In this document: piece after piece, positions 1 through 9,428 of the stretch
Layout: every line of letters starts with the position of its first letter
Position numbering within the stretch: position 1 is the stretch's first letter
Origin: JAAZBG01 sp964390065
Lineage (GTDB): Bacteria; Fibrobacterota; Chitinivibrionia; Chitinivibrionales; Chitinispirillaceae
Length of the DNA stretch: 64,000 nt
Direction of reading: 5' to 3'
Assembly: GCA_964390065.1 (NCBI GenBank)
Contig: CAYMGX010000002.1
Span: 35,427-99,426, forward strand
The notes under the pieces: model-generated
What the model was told of the DNA's origin: nothing
The model's input: the letters and a program-made list of their open reading frames with translations, nothing else
Database searches by the model: none
Program-made: the position numbers and the translations under genes

Positions 1-22
1 TACATCTTTATTAAAATGCTGT

Positions 23-1906
23 TTACAATTCCTGTTTTACGCCGATTTTCATTGTAAACTGCTCATTACGGCCATCAGAGTCGGTTACGGAAAATACTGC
101 CAGATAGGTTCCTGCACCAACGAGACGATTGTTCTTGTTCCGTAAATCCCAATAGATACCATAATCTGTATCGGTTGCTTTATAAACCTCAAGATCATTG
201 CGGACAAGATTTCCCATGGCATCATAAAGGCGGGCTTTTCCGTATGACTTGCTTCCCTCGGTTGCCTTTAATGGATTTCCCGTTACGTGAATCATTATGA
301 GCACTTCTTTGTTATCAGAATTTGAAATCCCTTTGGCTTCTTTCTGGGCAGTTATGACAGGCTCAAGTACTTTAAATACTTCTTGAGGCAATACTTCTTT
401 CAGTGTTTTTCCCGGGATTACCGGATTTGAGCTGGGGGCAACAGTAATTATTGTTGGAACAGCCGGTTCCTTCTCAAGGTTGACTGTAATAACTGCCGGT
501 TTCAATCCGCTTTCAGACGCTGTAATCTGGGTGGTTCCCTGTGCAACCTTATTTATAACACCCTTATAGGCAGAACCGGATTTTGACGATACTGTAGCTG
601 CGTTTGTATTCGAGCTGCTCCATTTTGCATTTGTCGCAAAACGTATAAAATAGCCGGTGCTATCGCGTACAACGGCATAGAGTGTGGCATCCTGCTCGTT
701 TTCTTTTATCGTAAGTGTGGTAAGGCGGGTTGTTTCAAGGTTGATAGTATCCATAGTTTTTTGAAATGTAATCTGCCAGGGCTTTCCTACACCAAAACTG
801 ATGCGGATTGAATTCGAATGTACTTTACGTGTTGGATCATCGGGATTGACAAATGAAACAGTGAGACGATACTCAGAGTTTACTTTACCGGTTGGGATTT
901 CGACAGCACCTGTTTCTGCGGTACCTGATGCGATCGTAGTTTTGCCATCAGAAAGCTCCCAGGTAACCAGTTTGTCCCATTCTTTCTTCCACCCGGTGCT
1001 GTCAAAAACATGGGGATACACTGTAACTTTATCACCTGATGTAGCTTTGTAGGTGTCGGTAATCGCATTATTGCCATTAACATCCGGAGTTCCATCTTTG
1101 GGATATATGCGAACGCTCGCATCCGGAGTAAACAGATTGGTCATTACCTTGATAGTGCTGCGACTGACATGACGTTCAACATAGAAGAAGTCAAACGGGT
1201 ATGTTTTTCCTTCAACAAGACCATAGTCTTCTGCTGCTCTGTCAAGTGTGATCGTTCCGCGCTGGGACGCGTGGATACCTCCGAGGTCCATTGCAAGTTT
1301 ACCATTAATAAATGCCCAGACATCATCATCACCGATAAAGTCGAACGACATACCCTTTTTAAAAGTGAATGTTGTATGTAGTTCCATTGAGAAGGAAAAG
1401 TTATGTTCATATCCCGATGGTTCGTTTCCAAATCCTTTTTCATCCAGCCAGAAAAAGTCAGTAGTCCCGTTTGAACCGCTTCGCTCAAAGGTATACATGC
1501 CATCTCCGGTGTGTATGAAAGGAAGCGAGTCTTCAATAACAATGTTTTTAAAAGCTGTATCATATTCAACAGTTGTTGGAGTCATATTTTTTCCGTCAGA
1601 CCCCGAATATACCGGTATCTCGAAATCTCCTGGACTCCAGGGACGAAACCATTTGTGTATGTAAGAGCTAAAATTGATGGTTGTTCCGGGAACAGGTTTA
1701 CGATCTGTAGAAAGCGTATCTGCTACCATCCCTTTGACAACACCGATCCGCGGACTTGCAGGCTCGAATTCCGGGTTACTGCCATCTGCATGGAAATCAT
1801 AAAATGTGACTTTTATCCAGAGTGTATCAGGATAATCCTGTGCGTGCGTTGAAAAAATCAAACCTGCAAATACTAACAAAACCAGTAAAAAATTATGTCG
1901 GTTCAT
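23..1906 (-). CDS. Secreted fibro-slime domain surface protein
   Basis: A 627-aa exported protein. The start is the ATG at 1906, preceded on the minus strand by an AAAGGAC ribosome site and followed by a clear signal peptide ending near THAQ; a longer open frame upstream to 2077 lacks these. Residues of about 25-250 match the fibro-slime (PA14-like) domain, with the hallmark GDDDVWAFINGKL and DLGGIH motifs (around residue 190). These are followed by beta-rich Ig-like modules, including a BIG2-like stretch. The C-terminus (LYDAMGNLV...GAGTYLAVFSV) resembles FlgD-Ig/type IX secretion sorting modules. The family is known from Fibrobacter, where such proteins are linked to cellulose adhesion; a carbohydrate-binding or adhesive role here is inferred. 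It is transcribed divergently from the TrpB2 gene. Confidence 0.88.
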   Translation of the reverse strand: MNRHNFLLVLLVFAGLIFSTHAQDYPDTLWIKVTFYDFHADGSNPEFEPASPRIGVVKGMVADTLSTDRKPVPGTTINFSSYIHKWFRPWSPGDFEIPVYSGSDGKNMTPTTVEYDTAFKNIVIEDSLPFIHTGDGMYTFERSGSNGTTDFFWLDEKGFGNEPSGYEHNFSFSMELHTTFTFKKGMSFDFIGDDDVWAFINGKLAMDLGGIHASQRGTITLDRAAEDYGLVEGKTYPFDFFYVERHVSRSTIKVMTNLFTPDASVRIYPKDGTPDVNGNNAITDTYKATSGDKVTVYPHVFDSTGWKKEWDKLVTWELSDGKTTIASGTAETGAVEIPTGKVNSEYRLTVSFVNPDDPTRKVHSNSIRISFGVGKPWQITFQKTMDTINLETTRLTTLTIKENEQDATLYAVVRDSTGYFIRFATNAKWSSSNTNAATVSSKSGSAYKGVINKVAQGTTQITASESGLKPAVITVNLEKEPAVPTIITVAPSSNPVIPGKTLKEVLPQEVFKVLEPVITAQKEAKGISNSDNKEVLIMIHVTGNPLKATEGSKSYGKARLYDAMGNLVRNDLEVYKATDTDYGIYWDLRNKNNRLVGAGTYLAVFSVTDSDGRNEQFTMKIGVKQEL

Positions 1907-2153
1907 ACTTTGTCCTTTGTTGTTATACAAGATAACAGCCGATTTATCACGTTCCCTGAACTGATACGGGTTTAATTTATAATATACACTATAAAGCTTA
2001 AAAAATACCAAATATTTAGAACCGTTCCGAATTGGAGATGTTTGTGATAAAGAAACGTATATTTTAGTGCATTTCAAAAAAATATCACACTATAGTTTTA
2101 CGATTTATATTATACCTCATACACAAACAATTAATTCTCCAAGGAGTGCTTTA

Positions 2154-3512
2154 ATGGAGTCGATTAAAATTAACCTTTCTGAAGAGGATATTCCTAAAAG
2201 CTGGTATAATATTGCAGCTGATCTTCCAAAACCGATGCCGCCGATGCGTCATCCGGCAACACTTGAAGTAACACAGTTGCCGCCGCCGCTCTTCTGTGAT
2301 GAGATCAACAAGCAGGAATTCAGTCTTGAACGCTATATCGAAATTCCACAAGAAGTTAGAGAAATATATAAACAGTGGCGTCCTGCACCGCTTTTTCGGG
2401 CAAAACGTCTTGAAAAGGCTTTGGGAACCCCGGCAAAGATCTATTATAAGTATGAGGGTGTCAGTCCGGCTGGAAGTCACAAGCTTAACACTGCTGTTGC
2501 TCAGGCGTATTACAATAAAGTTGCCGGTATAAAGCGAATCGCTACAGAAACCGGTGCCGGTCAGTGGGGAAGTGCGCTTTCAATTGCATGCAGCTTCTTT
2601 GGTATTGAACTTAAAGTGTATATGGTAAAATGCAGCTATCAGCAGAAACCCTACCGCAGAATTCTTATGGAAAGTTTTGGTGCAAAGTGTGTTCCAAGTC
2701 CAAGCCCTGATACTGAAGCCGGAAGGAAAATTCTTGCTGCAGATCCGGAGTGTCCCGGAAGTCTTGGTATTGCTATCAGTGAGGCTTGCGAGGACGCGTT
2801 TGCACATGATGATACCAGATATGCACTTGGAAGCGTGTTGAATCATGTGATATTACATCAGACTGTTATTGGCATAGAAACAAAAAAACAGATGGAAAGT
2901 GTTAATGATTATCCGGATATCGTGATTGGCTGTGTTGGCGGCGGAACAAACTTCGGTGGTATAGCATTTCCATTTTTACAGGATAAACTTAATGGTGCAA
3001 AGCCAAATACCGAAGTGATTGCAGTAGAACCTGATGCATGTCCTTCAATGACAAAAGGAAAATACACCTGGGATTTTGGTGATGTCGCCGGAATGGCACC
3101 TGTTGCCAAAATGCATACACTGGGCCATCAGTTTATGCCCCCGGCAGTTCATGCTGGAGGATTACGGTATCATGGAATGTCGCCGCTTGTAAGTCACGTA
3201 CACGAAATCGGACTTATCAAGGCTCGTTCTGTAAAGCAGACTGAAGTATTCAAAGGCGCACTGGAATTCGCCCGCGCGGAAGGTATCATTCCTGCACCTG
3301 AATCAGCTCACGCGATTCGTGTTGCACTTGATGAAGCGTTAAAGTGCAAAAAGACCGGTGACGCTAAGTCGATTGTATTCTGTTTAAGCGGCCATGGTTA
3401 TTTCGATATGACATCATACGAGAAGTATATCAATGGTCAGTTGACTGATTACGAATTCCCGGAATCGCTTATGGACGAGGCTTTGCGTCATCTGCCTGAT
3501 GTAAAGGAATAG
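2154..3512 (+). CDS. trpB: TrpB2-type tryptophan synthase beta-like PLP enzyme
   Basis: A 452-aa protein of the TrpB2 (trpB_rel) subfamily, which makes L-tryptophan from indole and serine or salvages indole. The start is the ATG at 2154, 7 bases after AAGGAG; the frame extends further upstream without support. The PLP lysine lies in GSHKLNT (Lys110), with a downstream glycine-rich phosphate-binding loop (GCVGGGTNFGG) and the long N-terminal extension typical of TrpB2. No trpA or other trp gene is nearby, which fits the TrpB2 pattern of acting without the alpha subunit. No T-box or leader peptide is evident in the 247-bp divergent upstream region. Confidence 0.93.
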   Translation: MESIKINLSEEDIPKSWYNIAADLPKPMPPMRHPATLEVTQLPPPLFCDEINKQEFSLERYIEIPQEVREIYKQWRPAPLFRAKRLEKALGTPAKIYYKYEGVSPAGSHKLNTAVAQAYYNKVAGIKRIATETGAGQWGSALSIACSFFGIELKVYMVKCSYQQKPYRRILMESFGAKCVPSPSPDTEAGRKILAADPECPGSLGIAISEACEDAFAHDDTRYALGSVLNHVILHQTVIGIETKKQMESVNDYPDIVIGCVGGGTNFGGIAFPFLQDKLNGAKPNTEVIAVEPDACPSMTKGKYTWDFGDVAGMAPVAKMHTLGHQFMPPAVHAGGLRYHGMSPLVSHVHEIGLIKARSVKQTEVFKGALEFARAEGIIPAPESAHAIRVALDEALKCKKTGDAKSIVFCLSGHGYFDMTSYEKYINGQLTDYEFPESLMDEALRHLPDVKE

Positions 3513-3532
3513 CAGATTCGCTTGTTTTATTT

Positions 3533-3554
3533 GGAGTGTAGTCCACTACGCTCC
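3533..3554. terminator. Hairpin between convergent genes
   Basis: A 10-bp stem (GGAGTGTAGT / ACTACGCTCC, one G-U pair) with a minimal loop lies 20 bp after the trpB stop. It sits between convergent genes, so it could end transcription from trpB. There is no T-tract, so an intrinsic terminator is only possible. Confidence 0.35.
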
Positions 3555-3616
3555 AACAGTATCTCTTGCTCCCCCTCGCTTGCTAAAGGAGAGGCGCGAT
3601 TCTTGCGCGAATAAAT

Positions 3617-3635
3617 AAGGACGCATCGCGTCCTT
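3617..3635. repeat. Perfect small palindrome
   Basis: AAGGACGC-ATC-GCGTCCTT, an 8-bp perfect stem with a 3-nt loop in the gap between convergent genes. It is hairpin-forming in both directions and may serve the oppositely oriented 3717-7913 operon as a terminator. Function is not established. Confidence 0.45.
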
Positions 3636-3639
3636 AAAA

Positions 3640-3667
3640 CTCCTGGCTCCTGGCTCCTGGATTCTGG
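3640..3667. repeat. 7-bp tandem repeat, four copies
   Basis: Three exact copies of CTCCTGG are followed by one variant (ATTCTGG) and a partial copy. Intergenic, non-coding. Such arrays are prone to slippage, so copy number may vary between strains. Confidence 0.7.
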
Positions 3668-3716
3668 ATTCCAAAGTATAACAATCAGTATAAAAAACGG
3701 GCTCCATGCGGTTACT

Positions 3717-4490
3717 TCACCTCGGCTGCTTGTCCTCACCGTACATCTTACCCGAAATAAACCCTATACTGATCGAAAAACTAAAATCCTGAATCGGGAT
3801 ACGTTCACTTGTGTTGGCTGCTGGTGATGCTGAGAATTCAAGTGAAATGTAGGCACTGCCTTTTGTCAACGCTGTGCTTTTCAGATGATAATCAATCGCG
3901 ATCCATCCGCGTATATTGTTGACATTTGAGTAGAATTCCTTAGCATTGTCAGCACCTTGCGCCTCTCCCTCAATAACATACGCCATCGGGCCGATTGATA
4001 CAAATCCGAATTTTGGTATACGAATCTGAAGTCCCACTACTCCGCAGCCATCATATCCGCCATAAGATGCCTTATCGGGATTCTCAGATGAAAACATGGT
4101 ACCCTGCGTGATCATAAAGACCGATAGCATATTTTTAAGAAATGATGGTGATGACAGTTTCAGATGTACTCCGCCGGAAAATCCGTAGTTTCCGTGGAAC
4201 AGGCTGATAGTATCAGTTCCTGCGGTATACTGGTCGACATCAATCTGGATTGTACCAAGGTCGACACCAAAGCTGACGAAATCTGCAGGTGCATAATCGA
4301 TACGTCCATGGAACCGGTTGAACATCGATGGTATTTCAAGGTTGGTAAGAGAGTACCCACCAAGATGATACGATGCACCGAGCAGAATATTTGCCGCCGG
4401 CAATGGTGATGCCGGGTTTGCAAGGTTTGATGCGTTTGTAAATGATATAATTCCGAGCAAAACTATCATTGTTAGAAATTTCATGTTCAC
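3717..4490 (-). CDS. Exported protein, possible outer-membrane beta-barrel
   Basis: A 257-aa protein with an N-terminal signal peptide (MKFLTMIVLLGIISFTNA). The chosen start is GTG at 4490, 5 bases after AGGAG; an ATG two codons later (4484) is the alternative. The mature part alternates polar and hydrophobic residues with many glycines and aromatics (for example ILLGASYHLGGYSL and GRIDYAPADFVSFGVDLG), like small outer-membrane barrels. I do not recognise a family. It starts 12 bp after the stop of the large Ig-repeat gene on the same strand, so the two are probably co-transcribed and may act together at the outer membrane. Confidence 0.75.
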   Translation of the reverse strand: MNMKFLTMIVLLGIISFTNASNLANPASPLPAANILLGASYHLGGYSLTNLEIPSMFNRFHGRIDYAPADFVSFGVDLGTIQIDVDQYTAGTDTISLFHGNYGFSGGVHLKLSSPSFLKNMLSVFMITQGTMFSSENPDKASYGGYDGCGVVGLQIRIPKFGFVSIGPMAYVIEGEAQGADNAKEFYSNVNNIRGWIAIDYHLKSTALTKGSAYISLEFSASPAANTSERIPIQDFSFSISIGFISGKMYGEDKQPR

Positions 4491-4502
4491 AATAGCTCCT
4501 GA

Positions 4503-7500
4503 TTACTGAACAACCGGAAGAATTATTTTTTCAGGGGTAAGTGACCGTACACCCTGCGATTCTGCCCATATCATAACTTCAATGCGATTTGCATCAGTCT
4601 GCCCGTAGAGTATCTCATTAATTGCTTTTCCACCTGTAGTTTGTACTTTTTTAATAATTGACACTGCGGTATTAGGATCACTGATACCGTTCCAGTCGGC
4701 GTCAATATCGAAGCTTCCCTTCTCTGGAATAAATCCGGGTTGAGCTTCATAGATAGAATCGAGAACTCTTAAAGTTTCAAAATCAGCAGCATCTGCCGGA
4801 GCAATATTTGGGTAACTAAAAAACCCCCCGCTTGCAAGAAGACGATTGTATGCATCAAGATATGCCGGTGACAAAAGCGGTTCGATCGGGTCCCATTTGT
4901 TATTATGGTTCATATCATGGTAGTAGTCGGTACTGTCGCACATGTAAATTTTTTCAACAGACTTGGTAAGCTTGTTATAGTCCCGTTTTCCGTTCTTGTT
5001 GATATCTTCAAACGCTGGTCCGCGTATATAGAGACCGTCACCATTCAAGTCTTCTCCCCGGTTAAGCATACCATCACCATTACGGTCTTCTCCGGGATCC
5101 AGTCGCAGATTATCATTGAAATCCTCGAAGGGGAGTATTGTACTGTATAGTGTATCATCCTCGGCATAACAGTTAGTTGGTGACCATTTTGCAATTACTT
5201 CCCGTGCAACAAAGCCGGATACCTGCAAACTAAACGTTACTTCAGTTCCATCAGCAACAGGGTTCCCATTGACATCGGTGACAATCGCTGCACATGGAAG
5301 AATAAAAGTTCCATCACTGGGGTTTTTACCTTCAAGTAAATTAGTACGAATTGTAATGTATTTTGGAGGACCTGCAATTGTAAATTTCAGAGTGTCTGAT
5401 TTTACGGATGCAAAATCGCCGGCACTAATCCACACCTGACGGAAACTACTTGGTGTTCGTCCGGAAACAAGGTTTGTTGATGCCACACCATCATCACCGG
5501 TAATCGCATAAGGTGGATCAAGATATTCACCACCGCTGGGGCCAGCCAGAAGGTTAAAGACAATACGGGCATCTTTAACTCTGTTACCAAGTGAATCGTA
5601 AGCTGTCGCAAAGATTTTGGATTTGTCACCATTGACATTAATCACTTCAGAAGTTCCACTGAGTTTTATCTTATAAACGCTGCTTGCTTTAAAGTAAATA
5701 CCAATGACACAGGATGTAATTTCGGAACTACTACGGGCAAGTCCGCTGACTGTTGCCGGAACTGCAAAAGACGGATTACTGATTGTAAATCGTGCCTTTC
5801 CGCTGCCATCGGTTGTTAATACCTTTGCAAAAAGAGTATCTGCTGAGAGACCTACTGTAAAGTTTACTTCGACACGTGCATTTGGTATAGGTGTTACTTT
5901 ATCACCCGATAGATATGTAACCTCGAAAGTGGTTGAATCGTTTCCATTGGCAATCATTGACTGACCGGCCAGAGGTGCGATAGTTAACATGTTTGATGAG
6001 TAATGAAGTGCAACCGGTGTTGTTACTCCGGCAGCAGATACTTTTATTGTGTCAATACCGGTGCCAGTACCGACGATTTTGCAGCGTGCTTCACCGCGGT
6101 TATTGGTGATAGAATCAAGCATGACGATACGTGTTACATCTTTCTGTTTTGCAAAATTGATCCGTTCACCGGCAATTGGATTTTTTCCAGCATCGGTGAG
6201 TATTGCAGATATTACTGCAGTATCAAGTCCGTTGCTGCTGATGCTTGGTGGTTGTGCTGATGCCATAATCTCGATACCCGAAAAGAGGACATCAATTGTC
6301 TGGAACTTCTTTGTGTCGCTTTGTAAACGTGCCGTAACGGTGGCAATCATGTTGCGCCGGTCACTGGTAATCCATGCAACCGCCTTACCATCAGTATCGG
6401 TTTTGCCTTGTGCGGTAATAATGCCGGCAGATGTAGAGAACAGGACGACATCATCGATTATCGGGTTACCACTACGGTTTTTAATGGTTACTATAACCTG
6501 CCCCTTTGATGATCCATCAGCAGCAACAAATTCCGGCGCCCGAATTGTCATAATGCGAGTGGTGATAAATTGAAGCAGCGTATCAGTTGATGCGTACCCT
6601 TCAGCATTATCATACCCGATGGCTTCAATTTTCATGGACCCTTCATATGGTATTGATGGAATAACAAATGTTGCTTTACCGGTTGCATCTGTTGCTTTGG
6701 TAACAACGTGTGTCGTGTCATTACCAGTCTCTGTTTTAAATGACTTGGTGATTTTAACTGTCCGGTTCGGTAATACTGTACCTGATGCAGTACGAAACGT
6801 TGCAATAATCGTTGATGAATCATTCTCCATTGTCTGAAGTACTGTTTTGTTAATGTCAAGCGTTAATGATAATGTGGAGACATTAAGCTGTAATGTGCTG
6901 GTTGCACCAGATGATATAATGTTTACTATATCGGAACCGTTGGAAACTGCTCTGACCCGCGCAATCGCTATACCTTCATAGTTTGTTGTACTGTCCTTTG
7001 ACAATATCTGGAGATTGGAGGACGCTTTTCCTAAATTAAAGAAAACAGGGGCTTTAGAAACTGGTACTCCTGATGCGTTAAGTACCATTGCCGTGATCAC
7101 TGCAGTATCGCCGCTGGTAAGATTGGATTTACTGGATGAGGTCTTTATCGACAACCCCTTGAATGCAATTTCGGCTTCATCGCTAAGCGTACGATCTGAA
7201 ACGAGATATGCTGTAATAAATGCCGTATCATTGATATTGGAGCTGATTAGTGTGGCGGTTGCAACACCGGCACTGTTAGTGATACTTTGTCCGTTGCCGC
7301 ATTTGTCACTGTTTCCGATGATCACTCCGGCAGTTGAAATGAATTGTACGCATTCATTGGCAATCGGATTATGCGAGCTGTTAATCAAACTGACCGAGAT
7401 CGTTGATAAATCTTTGCCATCAGCCAGCATTACCGACTTTTCGGGATGAATCTCGATAAGCTTCTGAATCAGAGCCGGTGCATTGCTGACATCAAAGCGC

Positions 7501-7913
7501 AGTGTCTGCTGTGCACCATTACAACGGAGTGTCATTTCAACACGCCCGGCAATAGTGTCTGTAAAACGAAATATTCCACGTCCGTTTCTGTCGACGGTGA
7601 CAGAATCACTAATCAAACGGCCTTTGCTTACTGTCGCTTTTATTTTTGCATTGGCAAGTGGGGTGATAGAATCACGTAAACTACTGTCTTTAATTGCAGT
7701 TACATGAATCGATAGTGTATCTCTGATCCGGACATAGACACTATCTGCATTTGCAAACAGTGCAGGTGTAAACACAACCGGAACTGTATCTGTGGGATTT
7801 GTAGTAACAACATCTGTTGTTACCGGATTTCCATTGTCATCACGAATTGTACAAAACAGGCCAAGTGTTATAATTATTCCAATCAGCCATAGATACTTAT
7901 AAATGCAGGTCAA
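4503..7913 (-). CDS. Large Ig-repeat (Big_1/invasin-like) surface protein with calcium-type loops
   Basis: An 1136-aa protein starting at a TTG (7913) that follows a strong purine-rich site (AAGGGGGG, about 6 bases away); no ATG is placed as well. The N-terminal hydrophobic segment ends in a cysteine (Cys21, GLFC), a poor lipobox, so a lipoprotein or a plain signal anchor is possible. Residues of about 50-900 are successive units of roughly 95-100 aa with the Big_1/invasin pattern (S-x-x-D-T-A-x-I-x-A-x-V, then G-x-A-x-A). Residues of about 930-1010 hold several Asp/Asn/Gly loops (DRNGDGMLNRGED, DLNGDGLY, DINKNGKRD), like EF-hand or thrombospondin-3 calcium sites. Adhesin or stalk function is inferred. 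Confidence 0.85.
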   Translation of the reverse strand: MTCIYKYLWLIGIIITLGLFCTIRDDNGNPVTTDVVTTNPTDTVPVVFTPALFANADSVYVRIRDTLSIHVTAIKDSSLRDSITPLANAKIKATVSKGRLISDSVTVDRNGRGIFRFTDTIAGRVEMTLRCNGAQQTLRFDVSNAPALIQKLIEIHPEKSVMLADGKDLSTISVSLINSSHNPIANECVQFISTAGVIIGNSDKCGNGQSITNSAGVATATLISSNINDTAFITAYLVSDRTLSDEAEIAFKGLSIKTSSSKSNLTSGDTAVITAMVLNASGVPVSKAPVFFNLGKASSNLQILSKDSTTNYEGIAIARVRAVSNGSDIVNIISSGATSTLQLNVSTLSLTLDINKTVLQTMENDSSTIIATFRTASGTVLPNRTVKITKSFKTETGNDTTHVVTKATDATGKATFVIPSIPYEGSMKIEAIGYDNAEGYASTDTLLQFITTRIMTIRAPEFVAADGSSKGQVIVTIKNRSGNPIIDDVVLFSTSAGIITAQGKTDTDGKAVAWITSDRRNMIATVTARLQSDTKKFQTIDVLFSGIEIMASAQPPSISSNGLDTAVISAILTDAGKNPIAGERINFAKQKDVTRIVMLDSITNNRGEARCKIVGTGTGIDTIKVSAAGVTTPVALHYSSNMLTIAPLAGQSMIANGNDSTTFEVTYLSGDKVTPIPNARVEVNFTVGLSADTLFAKVLTTDGSGKARFTISNPSFAVPATVSGLARSSSEITSCVIGIYFKASSVYKIKLSGTSEVINVNGDKSKIFATAYDSLGNRVKDARIVFNLLAGPSGGEYLDPPYAITGDDGVASTNLVSGRTPSSFRQVWISAGDFASVKSDTLKFTIAGPPKYITIRTNLLEGKNPSDGTFILPCAAIVTDVNGNPVADGTEVTFSLQVSGFVAREVIAKWSPTNCYAEDDTLYSTILPFEDFNDNLRLDPGEDRNGDGMLNRGEDLNGDGLYIRGPAFEDINKNGKRDYNKLTKSVEKIYMCDSTDYYHDMNHNNKWDPIEPLLSPAYLDAYNRLLASGGFFSYPNIAPADAADFETLRVLDSIYEAQPGFIPEKGSFDIDADWNGISDPNTAVSIIKKVQTTGGKAINEILYGQTDANRIEVMIWAESQGVRSLTPEKIILPVVQ

Positions 7914-8061
7914 AGTGAACCCCCCTTGTACAAGGTAAGCAAAATTATTGATTTATTCATGGTTCTTATATTGTTAATTCTATTATATGCTTTTTAACTT
8001 GGAAAGAGTAATGACTAAAACTTATACTATTGTTCGAATTTTATTATACCGGGTGGGGGTT

Positions 8062-9393
8062 ATGCAAGAGATTCATGCAGAAAAAAGAAAACATGTCATG
8101 GGATTACGGGTTAAATCGGTCACACGGGGGTCACCATTTATACGCGCCGGCTTGAAGAAGGGTGATGAGATTATCGCCGTTGATGGCCAGCGTATTGATG
8201 ACACACTGGATTTTGCTTTCTACTCTTCATCGTATAACTTTACTCTTGATATCTTAAGGGGTGATGCTGAAATGCGTCTTGAGGTCATACGGGATGATGG
8301 CAGTTACGCCGGGGTGGATTTTTTTGAAAACCCGATAAACTGCTGCCGTAATAACTGTGTGTTCTGCTTTATCGACCAGATGCCAAAAGGTTTACGCCGT
8401 GGCCTGTATATCAAGGATGAGGATTTCAAACATTCATTTCTTAACGGGAACTATGTAACGCTGACAGGCGCAAAGATGATGGATCTTGAGAAGATTGTAC
8501 GGATCGGATTATCCCCCCTTTATATCTCGGTTCATGCCACTGATGACACTGCCCGTAAACGAATGCTTGGAATTACCCGGGCGCCGGATATTATGGAACA
8601 GCTTCGCTACCTTTCATCAAATGGAATAAGTTTTCATGCTCAGATAGTACTTTGTCCAACCTACAATGATGGTGCGATTCTTGAAAAGAGCATTAATGAC
8701 CTGTTCTCGTTTGGTGATGCTCTTATGTCAATTGCTGTTGTTCCGGTTGGGTTGACAAAGCATAGAAAAGTGCCATTGCCGCCGGTAACCAGGGATGTTG
8801 CCCGAGATGTTTGTGAAATGGTTCTGTCAATAAGTGATACCCATTGTTATGTTGATAAAAAAAGAAAATTGTTTTGTGCTGATGAGTTTTTTATTAAAGC
8901 AGGCATGCGTTTACCGCCTGAGAAATATTACGAGGGATATCCGCAGATTGAAAATGGTGTCGGGCTTGTGCGTAAGCTGCTTGTTGAATGGAAATTATAC
9001 AAAAAAGAGTTCATTTCACGAAAAATCAAACCGTTGAAAAAAAAGAAACGGTATCTTGTGATCTCATCACTGTCAGCCTCACGGTTCATAGAGGAGATTA
9101 TTCATGATGCGCTAAAGGTACGGCCAGATTTTTATGCTGATTTTAAAGTGGTTCCTTTGGTGAATACTTTTTTTGGCGAAATGGTTACGGTTGCAGGATT
9201 GATGACTGCGAAGGATGTGATTGCAACAGTTAAAAAAGAGCTGCATCAGCAGTCGTTTGACAAAGTGATACTCCCCGCAATTATGTTTGGACATAAACAG
9301 CGAACGCTTGATGGATATTCATCAGAGCGTATTGAGAAAATAACCGGTATTCCGGTTGTAGTTGTCAGAACGGTAGAGGAACTGTTACACTAA
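8062..9393 (+). CDS. PDZ plus radical-SAM DUF512 family protein
   Basis: About 443 aa. It has an N-terminal PDZ domain (GLRVKSVTRGSPFIRAGLKK), then an iron-sulfur motif C-x3-C-x2-C (CRNNCVFC followed by FIDQMPKGLRRGLY), a radical-SAM-like barrel and the C-terminal DUF512 domain. The combination is a recognised conserved family of unknown reaction. Several starts are possible: ATG at 7987, at 8011 (after GGAAAGAG) and at 8062 (after GGGTGG). I chose 8062 because homologous architecture begins with the PDZ domain; the extra 25 residues upstream look non-conserved. It is followed 35 bp later by rluB and may share a transcript with it. Confidence 0.9.
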   Translation: MQEIHAEKRKHVMGLRVKSVTRGSPFIRAGLKKGDEIIAVDGQRIDDTLDFAFYSSSYNFTLDILRGDAEMRLEVIRDDGSYAGVDFFENPINCCRNNCVFCFIDQMPKGLRRGLYIKDEDFKHSFLNGNYVTLTGAKMMDLEKIVRIGLSPLYISVHATDDTARKRMLGITRAPDIMEQLRYLSSNGISFHAQIVLCPTYNDGAILEKSINDLFSFGDALMSIAVVPVGLTKHRKVPLPPVTRDVARDVCEMVLSISDTHCYVDKKRKLFCADEFFIKAGMRLPPEKYYEGYPQIENGVGLVRKLLVEWKLYKKEFISRKIKPLKKKKRYLVISSLSASRFIEEIIHDALKVRPDFYADFKVVPLVNTFFGEMVTVAGLMTAKDVIATVKKELHQQSFDKVILPAIMFGHKQRTLDGYSSERIEKITGIPVVVVRTVEELLH

Positions 9394-9428
9394 TAACTGT
9401 TCCTCTTTGAATAAAGGAAAAAAATAGA

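Noticed and set aside
1907..2153. Possible T-box or tryptophan leader before the TrpB2 gene
   Set aside because: No T-box sequence, no Trp-rich leader peptide and no terminator hairpin seen.
6003..6573. Long plus-strand frames opposite the Ig-repeat gene
   Set aside because: Antisense shadows of a clear repeat protein, with no ribosome sites or domain signals.
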